From Pseudomonadota bacterium (lineage in GTDB: Bacteria > Pseudomonadota > Gammaproteobacteria > Steroidobacterales > Steroidobacteraceae): DNA of 64,000 bases. The first letter of the stretch is position 1, and the number at the start of each line of letters is the position of its first letter. The position numbers were made by a program, and so were the translations under genes. The notes beneath the pieces are model-generated. The model did no database searches, was not told the origin of the DNA, and saw nothing but the letters and a program-made list of their open reading frames with translations. Below are positions 1 to 8,163 of this stretch, in pieces. The stretch lies in the NCBI GenBank assembly GCA_021838635.1, contig JAKCDC010000001.1:1-64000 (forward strand). The letters are read 5' to 3'.

Positions 1-116
1 GGATAACTCAGGCCCGCACTCGAGAACCCGAAGCGCAGCGGCACGGCCGCCTCGGCTCGCACGGCCAGCGCTCCCGAGAGCACGATCGCGAGCTGCAGCG
101 CGCGCGCGACGTTCAC
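1..116 (-). CDS. Partial secreted protein, N-terminus only
   Basis: A reading frame opens with GTG at 116 (another in-frame GTG is at 122) just after the MaoC-like gene and stays open to the left edge of the window. The visible 38 or so residues begin with a hydrophobic stretch (ALQLAIVLSGALA) followed by AEA, which reads as a Sec signal peptide with a cleavage site near residue 24. The rest is too short to identify. A GGCGGG stretch a few bases upstream could be the ribosome-binding site. It is 20 bases downstream of the hydratase gene and on the same strand, so it is probably the third gene of the CoA-transferase unit. The existence of the gene is an inference from frame, signal peptide and position. 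Confidence 0.4.
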   Translation of the reverse strand, partial: MNVARALQLAIVLSGALAVRAEAAVPLRFGFSSAGLSY

Positions 117-135
117 AGGCACGACCCGCCGGTGC

Positions 136-588
136 TCACGCAGCCGTCTCGCGCCGTTCGACCAGATACAGATGCTCGCAGGCGAGCACGGTCTCGTCGC
201 GCTGGTTGGCGATGGTGACTTGCTCCACGACGATGCCATGCCTGGTGCGCTTGGGGTGATCGCGCCGTTCGCTGATGCGGGTCGTGACCGTGATCGTATC
301 CCCTATGAATACCGGGCGGATGAAGCGTACGCGATCGTAGCCGTACGACATGGCGCGCGGATTGATGGCCTGAGCGGTCATGCCGATACCGGCGCTCAGC
401 ACCAGTGTGCCATGTGCGATACGCTGCTTGAACGGCTGGGCCGCGCACCACTCGGCATCCATGTGATGGGGGAAGAAGTCCCCGGTCTGCCCGGCGTGGG
501 CAACGATGTCCGCCTCGGTGATCGTGCGCCCGAACGTGCGCCGCTCGGCACCGACCTGGTAGTCCTCGAAATACTGCTCGACGATCAT
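136..588 (-). CDS. MaoC-family hydratase (acyl-CoA hydratase-like)
   Basis: The 150-residue protein is a single hot-dog-fold MaoC domain. The hydratase-2 motif is visible at about residues 35-42 (TGDFFPHH), with Asp37 and His42 at the positions of the catalytic pair; family members hydrate trans-2-enoyl-CoA thioesters or dehydrate 3-hydroxyacyl-CoA. The length is usual for the stand-alone family. Its ATG overlaps the stop of the CoA-transferase gene by four bases, so the two are translationally coupled and probably act in sequence: CoA activation of an acid, then hydration or dehydration. The substrate cannot be read from the sequence. The pairing resembles the logic of mesaconyl/citramalyl-CoA enzymes, but that is only analogy. 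Confidence 0.85.
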   Translation of the reverse strand: MIVEQYFEDYQVGAERRTFGRTITEADIVAHAGQTGDFFPHHMDAEWCAAQPFKQRIAHGTLVLSAGIGMTAQAINPRAMSYGYDRVRFIRPVFIGDTITVTTRISERRDHPKRTRHGIVVEQVTIANQRDETVLACEHLYLVERRETAA

Positions 589-1793
589 GTGGACTCTCCC
601 GGCGCATCGAGTGCGAAGCGGTGCAGGATCTGTTCAGTGTCCCGCCCGAGCGTGGGTGCACCACGAGGATGAGTGAGCGGCGCGCCGTCGACGCGGATCG
701 GACAGCGCGTTGTGGTGAGCGCACCGTGCTCCTCGTTGTGAATCTCTTGCGTCATGGCGAGTGCGGCAAAGCCCTCGCTCGCGACAAGCTGCGGCCAGGT
801 GAACACCTCGGCGCACCAGATGTCTGCCGGCTCGAGAATCGCAAGCCAATGGGCTGTCGGCTGTAGTGCCAGATGCGCGGCGAGGACGGACTTGATGGCC
901 GAGCGTTCGGCGAACCAGCGCTGCGGGTCCGTGTATTGGCATAGCGCTTCGCAGCCGATGAGCGCCCCGAGCCGATCGATCGCCGTCATGGCGACGGCCA
1001 GATAGCTGTCGGCCGTCCGGTAGATGCCATACGGGGCGCCGATGTAGACGCTTGCGTTGTTGACCGTATCGCGCGGCGGTTGCTGCCCATCGCCGTTCAG
1101 GAAGGCGGTGAACTGCTCGAATTGCATGTCCATGGCGGACTCAAACAGGCTGACGTCCACGCGCCCGCCCCGTCCCGTGCGGGCGCGCCGCACCAAAAGC
1201 GCGAGCACGCCCTGGCAGAGCTGTGCTCCGGCCATCAGGTCGGCGATGGAGACCCCCATCGGCACCGGTCCCTGCGTGGCATCACCGGACAACCAAGCGA
1301 GTCCCGACATCGCCTGCACCAGCAGATCCTGCCCGGGCTTGTTGCGCCAGGGGCCGCGGGTACCGTAGCCGGTGATGGCCGCATAGACCAGCCGCGGGTT
1401 CAGTTCGGCCACCGTGGCGTAATCCAGACCGAGGCGGTCCATCACGCCGGGTCGAAAATTGTGCACCATCACGTCCGCCTGGCGAATAAGCGCCTTGACG
1501 CGCGCCAAGTCGACCGGATCCTTCAAATCAGCCGCAAAGCTCTGCTTGTTGCGGTTAATGGTATGAAAGAGCGCGCTATCGCCGCCAAAAGCCTGGTCGG
1601 CAAGATACAGGCGACGGGACAGATCCCCGCCCTGTGGACGCTCCACCTTGATGACCTCGGCACCGAGATCCGCCAGCCGCAGGCAACAGGAGGGTCCCGC
1701 TAGAAACTGGCTGAAATCCAGTACTAGCACCCCCTCCAGCGGTCGCCCCGCGATCGTGGTCGGCGCGTCGCAGTCTGCGTGCGCTGTCTTCAA
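585..1793 (-). CDS. CoA-transferase family III (CaiB/BaiF type)
   Basis: The 402-residue protein matches family III CoA-transferases throughout: the N-terminal [14 protein letters not shown] segment, [10 protein letters not shown] at about 42-51, and the [12 protein letters not shown] segment. In that segment Asp156 is the expected catalytic aspartate that forms the aspartyl-CoA thioester. Family members move CoA between carboxylic acids in the cytoplasm, often for carnitine, oxalate, aromatic or dicarboxylic acids. It is the first gene of a leftward unit with the MaoC-like gene and diverges from the solute-binding-protein/GH127/RLP operon. The shared promoter suggests a role in breaking down the same substrate. 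The specific acid is unknown. Confidence 0.9.
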   Translation of the reverse strand: MKTAHADCDAPTTIAGRPLEGVLVLDFSQFLAGPSCCLRLADLGAEVIKVERPQGGDLSRRLYLADQAFGGDSALFHTINRNKQSFAADLKDPVDLARVKALIRQADVMVHNFRPGVMDRLGLDYATVAELNPRLVYAAITGYGTRGPWRNKPGQDLLVQAMSGLAWLSGDATQGPVPMGVSIADLMAGAQLCQGVLALLVRRARTGRGGRVDVSLFESAMDMQFEQFTAFLNGDGQQPPRDTVNNASVYIGAPYGIYRTADSYLAVAMTAIDRLGALIGCEALCQYTDPQRWFAERSAIKSVLAAHLALQPTAHWLAILEPADIWCAEVFTWPQLVASEGFAALAMTQEIHNEEHGALTTTRCPIRVDGAPLTHPRGAPTLGRDTEQILHRFALDAPGEST

Positions 1794-1894
1794 CCGGGTT
1801 CCTCGCGTATAGTTTGCAGATAAATGCTATGTTCGTTAACAAACGGTGTCAACCGGCACCGTGTGAACGACGGACGGACACTGGGAGATGGGCG
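1794..1894. promoter_or_regulatory. Divergent promoter region with near-perfect palindrome
   Basis: This 101-bp, comparatively AT-rich stretch separates the CoA-transferase unit from the solute-binding-protein/GH127/RLP/kinase unit. Centred in it is GTTCGTTAACAAAC (1831-1844), a 14-bp inverted repeat that is symmetric except for one position pair. Its place between two divergent starts is what one expects for an operator of a dimeric repressor. No regulator gene for it is in the window; it may lie left of position 1. The operator role is an inference. Confidence 0.5.
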
Positions 1895-3031
1895 ATGGGT
1901 GAGACGCACTCGATCCAGCTGCGGGGCATGACTTGGGATCATCCGCGCGGCTATGGACCGTTGCGCGCCTGTTCGGCCACGTGGTTTGAGCGAACCGGGG
2001 TGCGGATCGAGTGGGAGCGCCGCTCGCTGCAGGATTTCGAGGCGTTTCCGGTGGCCGAGCTCGCCGCCCGCTACGATCTGATCGTCATTGATCATCCCCA
2101 CGTCGGGCAGGTGGCACGCACGGGCTGCCTTGCGCCGTTCGAGACCAGGGAGGCCGGGAGCGATGCAGTCGATCAGGCCGTCGGGGCCTCGCTGCAGAGC
2201 TATCGCTATCAAGAGCAGCTGTGGGCGCTGCCGATCGATGCGGCCGCCCAGGTCCAGGCGTGGCGGCCAGACCGTCTCGCGGCGCCACCAGCGGATTGGG
2301 CGGCCGTGCTCGAACTTGCGCTCGACGGCGGCATACTGTGCCCGTTGCGCCCGCCACACAATCTCATGGCGCTGTTCACACTCTGCGGACTGGCTGGACA
2401 CCCGGCGTGCGCGCAGGGTGACGCGCTGTTCGACCCGGCCGCGGGCGCTGAAGCCTATGAGCGCCTGCGCGAACTGGCTGCGCGGCTCGATCCGCGCAGC
2501 GCCGAGTGGGACCCTATCGCGGTGCTGGAACAGATGGCCGTACCGGACGCGACCGCAGTCTGCGCACCGCTGGTATACGGTTATGTCAGTTATGCACGGC
2601 CTGACGCACCTGGCACCCGTCTCGCATTTTCCGACGTGGCACCGCTGCAGCGTGGCGGCTCGCGTGCCGGCTCGGCGCTCGGCGGCACCGGCATCGCAGT
2701 ATCTGCGCACGGTCACAAGCGCGACGCGGCGCTCGCGTTCGCCCGCTGGCTGGCGGGCGCCGAAGCGCAGTGTGGGCCCTATGTGGCCGGCGGCGGCCAA
2801 CCGGCTCACCGCGCCGCATGGGAAGATCCGCGCACCAACGAGGCCACGCTCGGGTTTTACCGCAATACACGCGCCACGCTCGAGGGCGCCTGGGTGCGCC
2901 CCCGCCATGCCGGATACATGATCTTCCAAGAGCGGGCCTCGCTGCGTCTGGGCGCAGCGCTCGGCGCGCGTGAACCGCCAGTTCAGCTCATCGCTGCGCT
3001 CAATAGACTGTATCTCGAGGTATTACCATGA
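1895..3031 (+). CDS. Solute-binding-protein-like protein without signal peptide
   Basis: A 378-residue protein with the look of a family 1 extracellular solute-binding protein: an N-terminal segment (LRGMTWDHPRGYGPL), a DLIVIDHPHVG strand, and a C-terminal half with GTGIAVSAHGHKRDAALAFARWLAG, typical of ABC sugar-binding proteins. No signal peptide or lipobox is visible, and upstream in-frame extension gives only a polar sequence, so the product looks cytoplasmic. I chose ATG 1895 because GGGAG lies seven bases upstream and the conserved part starts there. It overlaps the GH127 start by four bases. No ABC permease or ATPase gene is near. A cytoplasmic binding or sensing role is possible but unproven. 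Confidence 0.65.
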   Translation: MGETHSIQLRGMTWDHPRGYGPLRACSATWFERTGVRIEWERRSLQDFEAFPVAELAARYDLIVIDHPHVGQVARTGCLAPFETREAGSDAVDQAVGASLQSYRYQEQLWALPIDAAAQVQAWRPDRLAAPPADWAAVLELALDGGILCPLRPPHNLMALFTLCGLAGHPACAQGDALFDPAAGAEAYERLRELAARLDPRSAEWDPIAVLEQMAVPDATAVCAPLVYGYVSYARPDAPGTRLAFSDVAPLQRGGSRAGSALGGTGIAVSAHGHKRDAALAFARWLAGAEAQCGPYVAGGGQPAHRAAWEDPRTNEATLGFYRNTRATLEGAWVRPRHAGYMIFQERASLRLGAALGAREPPVQLIAALNRLYLEVLP

Positions 3032-4857
3032 ACCGACCCACCTCACGCCGGACCTTCCTGCAATCGGCCGCGACTGCGGCCGGACTCGGGGTCATTGGAG
3101 CGCGGACCCGCTGGGCGCGCGCGGCCGCAGCCACGCCGGCCCCACAAAGCGCAACGCTGCAGCAGCTGTATGAATTCGACTATGACCAAGTCGCGCTAAC
3201 TGGCGGGGCGCTGAAGGCGCAGTACGACTTCATTCACGCGCACTATCTGGCCCTCGACGACGACCGACTGCTACAGGTGTACCGTGAGCACGCCGGGCTG
3301 CCCGCGCCGGGTATCGACATGGGCGGCTGGTACGGTGCGGACGGATTCATTCCGGGCCATTCGTTTGGTCAGTACGTGTCCGGCCTGGCGCGCATCGGCC
3401 GCTGCACCGGGGATGCGGCGTGCCGCTCGAAAGTGCACGAGCTGGTCCGCGGGTTCGGGACGGCACTGGAGGCGAACCCGGTCCCCTACGCCGGCGAAGG
3501 CGCCTGGAAGATGTGGCCGGCCTACGTGCTCGACAAGCACATGATCGGGCTGATCGACGCCTATCGCTTAAGCGGCATGCGGCAGGCGCGAACGCTCATT
3601 CCGAGGGTTATTCAGGGCGCGCTGCCGTTCATCTCACCGGTCAGCCGCGACCGGATCGGAGTGAAGAACCCTCCCTACGATGAAACCTACATCGTCTCGG
3701 AGAATCTGTTCACCGCAGCGCACCTGACCGGTGAGCGTCGCGTATGGGACTTGGCGGTGAAATACCTGCTCAATCAGCCGTACTTCGATCCGCTCGCGCG
3801 CGGGGAAAACGTGCTCGCCGGCCGCCAGGCGTACAGCCACGTCATGGCGCTGAGTTCCGCGGCCATGGCGTATCTGGAACTCGGCCAACCGCGCTACCGC
3901 GAGGCGATCGTCAACGGTTGGACCTTCCTCGGTGAGCAGAGCTTCGCCACCGGAGGCTGGGGTCCGAACGAGCTGCTGATCGCGCCGGGCAGCGGCGGCC
4001 TGTACTCGAGCCTCACCACCACCGCGAATCATTTCGAGACACCCTGCGGCACCTACGCGACCATGAAGCTCGCTCGGTACCTGCTGCGGTTCACTGGCGA
4101 TGCGCGCTACGGCGATGGGCTGGAACGGATCATGTGGAACGGCCTGCTCGCCGTGCGTCCGCCCGACTCCAATGGCAACTCGCCCTACTACTCCAGCTAC
4201 AACCCGGGGGCGAAGAAAGTGTTCTATCCCCAGAAATGGCCATGCTGTTCCGGCACTTTGGTCCAGGGCGTCGCGGACTACGTGCGCAACATCTACTTCC
4301 ATGCCCCGGGAGCGCTCTACGTCAACCTGTTCACGCCTTCGCACGTGCGCTGGCGCACGGGTGGACGTGCAGTCACAGTCACGCAGGACACCGACTATCC
4401 GACCGGAGAGTCGGTCACCGTGAGGATTGCGACGAGTGCACCGGCGGCATTCGCGCTCATGATCCGCATCCCCGGCTGGCTCAGCAGCGATCCCCAAGTG
4501 CGCATCAACGGGCGCACGACCGCGGTGGTGGCAAGGCCCGGCACCTTTGCCGTGCTGCGGCGCACCTGGCGCGACGGCGATCGGGTCGAGCTGCACTTGC
4601 CGCAGCGTCTGCGCACCGAGCCAATCGACCGCTCGCATCCCGAGACTGTCGCGTTGCTGCGCGGTCCGATCATGTACAGCGCGTTGAACTTCGCCGGTCC
4701 CGACACACCCGTACCGCGGCTACACCTGCCGGGACTCTCGCCGGTCACCGGCATGAACGCGGCCTACCGTCAGTCGCAGGGCGGGCAGGACATTCTGTTC
4801 GTGCCCTTCTATCAGGTTCAGAACGAGTCCTACGATGTCTACTTCCAACGGTCCTGA
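3028..4857 (+). CDS. GH127-like (DUF1680) secreted glycoside hydrolase
   Basis: The 609-residue protein starts with a twin-arginine signal (SRRTFLQ at 6-12, hydrophobic region, cleavage near 35), so it is probably exported folded by Tat. The body is an (alpha/alpha)6-barrel of the DUF1680/GH127 type with a C-terminal beta domain. GH127 enzymes use a zinc-bound cysteine nucleophile held by Glu and three Cys. Here Glu337, Cys340 and the pair Cys406-Cys407 (KWPCCSGT) fill those roles, but the spacing ExxC and the CCSGT context differ from the ExC/CCPPN pattern of bifidobacterial beta-L-arabinofuranosidase. It therefore belongs to a different subgroup. GH127 also contains an aceric acid hydrolase. 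Operon partners (RLP, DUF1537 kinase) suggest that it releases a branched or uncommon pentose, which is an inference. Confidence 0.85.
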   Translation: MNRPTSRRTFLQSAATAAGLGVIGARTRWARAAAATPAPQSATLQQLYEFDYDQVALTGGALKAQYDFIHAHYLALDDDRLLQVYREHAGLPAPGIDMGGWYGADGFIPGHSFGQYVSGLARIGRCTGDAACRSKVHELVRGFGTALEANPVPYAGEGAWKMWPAYVLDKHMIGLIDAYRLSGMRQARTLIPRVIQGALPFISPVSRDRIGVKNPPYDETYIVSENLFTAAHLTGERRVWDLAVKYLLNQPYFDPLARGENVLAGRQAYSHVMALSSAAMAYLELGQPRYREAIVNGWTFLGEQSFATGGWGPNELLIAPGSGGLYSSLTTTANHFETPCGTYATMKLARYLLRFTGDARYGDGLERIMWNGLLAVRPPDSNGNSPYYSSYNPGAKKVFYPQKWPCCSGTLVQGVADYVRNIYFHAPGALYVNLFTPSHVRWRTGGRAVTVTQDTDYPTGESVTVRIATSAPAAFALMIRIPGWLSSDPQVRINGRTTAVVARPGTFAVLRRTWRDGDRVELHLPQRLRTEPIDRSHPETVALLRGPIMYSALNFAGPDTPVPRLHLPGLSPVTGMNAAYRQSQGGQDILFVPFYQVQNESYDVYFQRS

Positions 4858-6121
4858 AGACGCTCGCGTCAGTGCGCGCTACTGGATCGAGACGGCACGG
4901 CCGCTCGAGGCGGCAGCGGCGACCATGGCAGGCGAGCAGTCGACGGGTACCTTCGTGCGCGTCGCGGGCGAGACGGATGCATTGCGCGAGCGCTTCGCCG
5001 CGCGTGTCGACTCACTGATACCGTTGGGCGAAACCAGCGTCCCTTCGCTGCCTGGCGCTTGGCATCCACGCGGCAACAACGGCAGCTGGCGCACCGCGGA
5101 AGTGACCCTGTCGTGGCCACTGCATAACTTTGGCGTCTCGCTGCCGAACCTGCTCGCCACCGTGGCCGGAAATCTCTGGGAGCTCAACGCATTTTCCGGA
5201 ATGCGCCTGCTCGATCTGACTATCCCGGCGGATTTTCTCCGCGCATATCCCGGCCCACAGTTCGGCGTGCCCGGCACGCGCGAGCTGAGCGGTGTGCATG
5301 GGCGGCCGCTCATTGGCACCATCATCAAGCCGAGCGTCGGCCTCTCGCCGGCCGAAACGGCCGCCCGGGTTGCGGATCTGGTGGCGGCCGGCGTCGATTT
5401 CATCAAGGACGACGAGCTGCAGGCGGATGGTCCGCACTGTCCGTTCGAGGCGCGCCTCGGCGCGGTGATGCAGGTGCTGCGTACACACGCCGAGCGCACC
5501 GGACAACGCGTGCTCTATGCCGTAAACATCACCGGGGAGATCGACCAGATGCTGCGCCGCCACGAGCGCGTCGTGGCCGAAGGCGGTAACTGCGTGATGG
5601 TCAGCCTGCACAGTGTGGGTTTCGCCGGCCTGACCGCCCTGCGCGCCCAGTGCCAGGTGCCGATCCACGGGCACCGCAACGGCTGGGGACTGCTCGGCCG
5701 CTCGCCGGCCATTGGCGTGAGCTTCCCGGCATGGCAGAAGCTGTGGCGACTGGCCGGCATCGACCACGTTCATGTCAATGGACTCGACAACAAGTTCTGC
5801 GAAAGCAACGATTCAGTCATCGCCTCGGCGCGCGAATGCCTCACCCCGATGTTTTCCCCGCCTTCCCCCGGCTGCCAGATCATGCCGGTGTTCTCCTCGG
5901 GCCAGACCGCATGCCAGGTACCGGGCACCTGGCACGCCCTCGGCTCGGTGGATCTCATTCATGCCTGCGGCGGCGGCATCATCGGTCATCCGGGCGGCGC
6001 GCCCGCAGGGGTGCGCAGCCTGCGCCAAGCGTGGGAAGCAGCGGTGGCTGGCCTTTCGCTCAGCGATTATGCACGCGAGCACCGGGAGCTTGCCGAAGCC
6101 CTCGAGCATTTCGGCCGCTGA
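4835..6121 (+). CDS. RuBisCO-like protein, probable 3-oxo-isoapionate-4-phosphate decarboxylase or transcarboxylase type
   Basis: The 428-residue protein aligns by motif with the RuBisCO large-subunit superfamily. GTIIKPSVGL holds Lys165 (RuBisCO Lys175), and DFIKDDE holds Lys191, Asp193 and Glu194 (the carbamylated lysine and metal ligands). Asn113 matches Asn123 and HRNGWG holds His280-Arg281. The second lysine of the TIKPK motif is Ser, and the loop-6 lysine segment of true RuBisCO is not seen, so carboxylation of RuBP is unlikely. RLPs next to DUF1537 kinases act on 3-oxo-isoapionate 4-phosphate (OiaX decarboxylase, OiaT transcarboxylase/hydrolase). Which activity this one has cannot be decided by eye. 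Its start overlaps the GH127 gene by 23 bases, and the kinase follows after 10 bases. Confidence 0.85.
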   Translation: MSTSNGPEDARVSARYWIETARPLEAAAATMAGEQSTGTFVRVAGETDALRERFAARVDSLIPLGETSVPSLPGAWHPRGNNGSWRTAEVTLSWPLHNFGVSLPNLLATVAGNLWELNAFSGMRLLDLTIPADFLRAYPGPQFGVPGTRELSGVHGRPLIGTIIKPSVGLSPAETAARVADLVAAGVDFIKDDELQADGPHCPFEARLGAVMQVLRTHAERTGQRVLYAVNITGEIDQMLRRHERVVAEGGNCVMVSLHSVGFAGLTALRAQCQVPIHGHRNGWGLLGRSPAIGVSFPAWQKLWRLAGIDHVHVNGLDNKFCESNDSVIASARECLTPMFSPPSPGCQIMPVFSSGQTACQVPGTWHALGSVDLIHACGGGIIGHPGGAPAGVRSLRQAWEAAVAGLSLSDYAREHRELAEALEHFGR

Positions 6122-6131
6122 ACGGCGCCGC

Positions 6132-7442
6132 ATGACCCGTCCTCTGTACGCCTATTACGGCGATGATTTTACCGGCTCCACCGACGTGCTCGAGGTACTG
6201 GCATCGGCCGGGGTGGACAGCGTGCTATTTGTCGATGCGCCGAGCGAGGCGCTTGAGCGCAAGTTCGCGACGTGTCGGGCGTTCGGGATTGCCGGCGACA
6301 GTCGCAGTCGCTCGCCGCAGTGGATGAGCACGTATCTGCCTGCGCTCCTGACACGGCTCGGCGCGCTCGGTGCCCCGATCACGCAATACAAGACCTGCTC
6401 GACCTTCGACAGCGCCCCTGAGGTCGGCTCTATCGGCCGCGCCCTCGAAATCGGCCACGCAACGCTACCCGGGCCATTCATTCCGATTGTTGTCGGGGCA
6501 CCGCACTTGGGTCGCTACGTAGTGTTTGGAAACCTGTTCGCCGCTGCCGCGGGGAGCGTCTACCGCATCGACCGGCACCCGACCATGCGCTCTCACCCGG
6601 TGACGCCGATGCACGAGGCTGACCTCTGTCGTCACCTCGCCTCGCAGACCGCGATGCGGGTCGGTCGAGTAGAGCTGCCCGCTTTAGCCGAGGACGCGGC
6701 AGCCGAGGCATTGAACCGCTGCGTGTTGGCCGGCGACCAGGCGGTGCTCTTCGACGGCGTGAGCGAAATGGACCTGCTGCGCATCGGCACGTTGATCTGG
6801 GACCGCGCCGGTATGCACCGTCTGTTCTGCGCCGGCAGCTCAGGGCTGCCCTATGCGCTCATTGGCGCATGGCGCCGCGCCGGGCTGATTGCGGCTGAGC
6901 CGCTGCCGCGGCGCACGGCTCGTACCGTCGATAGGTTGCTCGTCGTGAGCGGCAGCTGCTCGCCCATCACCGAGCGCCAGATTCAAACCGCCCTGCGCAC
7001 AGGGTATCGGGGCGTGGCGGTCGATGCCGAGGCGCTAGTGAGCGATGGGCGCGGGGCCGCGAGCGCCGACCGGTTGGTGGAGGAAGTGCTCCGAAACCTC
7101 CGAGACGGCCACAGCACCGTCGTGTACAGCGCACTCGGAGCGCTCAAGCCGGGAACTGCGGCCGCCGGTGCAGCCCTAGGCCAGTGTCTCGGGCGCCTCA
7201 CGGCGCGCATCCTTGCCGCGGCACCGTTACCGCGCGTGCTGCTGGCCGGCGGTGACACCTCGAGTCATGCGGTGGCGCAGATGGGGCTGCAGGCGCTCAC
7301 CTGGCACAACTCTCTCGAGCCGGGCGCCCCGTTGTGCCTGGCACACGCCGACGGTGCGGCCCTGGACGGGTTGGAGCTCGTTCTAAAGGGCGGCCAGGTC
7401 GGCAGCGACGGATTCTTCGATCGCGTTCGGCTCGGTCGGTAG
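6132..7442 (+). CDS. Four-carbon acid sugar kinase family (DUF1537), OiaK-like
   Basis: A 436-residue DUF1537 kinase. The N-terminal acid-sugar-binding domain carries YYGDDFTGSTD (8-18), and the C-terminal nucleotide-binding domain carries LLAGGDTSSHA and LVLKGGQVGSDGFF, the glycine-rich segments of the family. The family phosphorylates four-carbon aldonic acids and 3-oxo-isoapionate. I start at ATG 6132, which gives the normal family length; upstream extension would run inside the RLP gene. The RLP/kinase pair fits phosphorylation followed by decarboxylation or transcarboxylation of a branched 3-oxo acid. The dehydrogenase, lactonase and oxidoisomerase that would make 3-oxo-isoapionate from D-apiose are not in the window. 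Confidence 0.85.
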   Translation: MTRPLYAYYGDDFTGSTDVLEVLASAGVDSVLFVDAPSEALERKFATCRAFGIAGDSRSRSPQWMSTYLPALLTRLGALGAPITQYKTCSTFDSAPEVGSIGRALEIGHATLPGPFIPIVVGAPHLGRYVVFGNLFAAAAGSVYRIDRHPTMRSHPVTPMHEADLCRHLASQTAMRVGRVELPALAEDAAAEALNRCVLAGDQAVLFDGVSEMDLLRIGTLIWDRAGMHRLFCAGSSGLPYALIGAWRRAGLIAAEPLPRRTARTVDRLLVVSGSCSPITERQIQTALRTGYRGVAVDAEALVSDGRGAASADRLVEEVLRNLRDGHSTVVYSALGALKPGTAAAGAALGQCLGRLTARILAAAPLPRVLLAGGDTSSHAVAQMGLQALTWHNSLEPGAPLCLAHADGAALDGLELVLKGGQVGSDGFFDRVRLGR

Positions 7443-8163
7443 AGCCGAGCCATCGGCAGACGCCGCGACAGACGCCCTGTCAGACGCAGCCGTCGAGGAA
7501 CCAGGCCGCACTCCGCCCTCAATGCTCGCGATCGCCTCGTGCTACGGCTTGAGGACAACGATACGCGAGCTGCTCTGCCGAGGATCTGCCCGCGCTTCGC
7601 TCCAACAAACCCCTCCTGACCCTACTCGATGGGGCGCGGGAGGCGGATCTTGGCGGCAGCAACGCCAGAGCGGCGCGCTCAGCCGCGAACGAACGTCAAG
7701 GGGGGGGGTGCAGATACTTCCTGTGCCGAGAGCCATCTGCTCAACCACTTCTGATCTCAACGCTGGAACCGCCAGGGGCGGATGCGCTGTCAGAACTCGA
7801 GCGAATTTTTGACCCTTAAAAATAACTTCGTTGCGCTTCAACTCCACGTCTCACGTCTGCCAATGGAAGTCATGTCGCCGGCGTTGCCCGATGGACAGCC
7901 CATCGGCAAACCAATTGATTTACCCGTCGTTGGCCTACTGTGTTTTGTCGTCAGAAAATTCACAAAAAACTGTGATTCGACTGTGTTTTAATATCGCAGC
8001 AACACGTTGATCAATATCTTGTGAAGAGCGCATGTCAATGGCGAGACGAAATTATTTGCCAGGGTTTTACGATCGCGCTACCGTGTGACTCACGGTAAAT
8101 CATTGTTTTGACCAGAATCAGCGCTTCGATGTTTTGCCTAGAACATTTGCTCAGAAATAGAGA
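7443..8163. other. Gene-free stretch, decayed in part, AT-rich towards 8163
   Basis: No convincing gene is seen in these 721 bases. The first part is GC-rich and holds three copies of CAGACGC exactly 12 bases apart (7457, 7469, 7481). In one frame it reads like a fragment of protein (SADAATDALSDAAVEE), so it may be a decayed gene end. A run of nine G lies at 7700-7708. From about 7800 the composition becomes much more AT-rich than the rest of the window and leads into the glycosyltransferase gene, so its promoter probably lies here. Confidence 0.5.

Noticed and set aside
3634-4638. Leftward open frame of 334 codons opposite the GH127-like gene
   Set aside because: Arg/Val-rich shadow with no family features; the plus strand carries the catalytic cysteines in frame.
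4835-6121. Genuine RuBisCO enabling carbon fixation
   Set aside because: Key loop-6 and TIKPK residues are missing, there is no phosphoribulokinase gene, and the DUF1537 kinase neighbour points to an RLP.
5772-6131. Upstream extension of the DUF1537 kinase into the RLP gene
   Set aside because: The extension reads as an out-of-frame shadow of the RLP; the kinase family starts at YAYYGDDFTGS near 6132.
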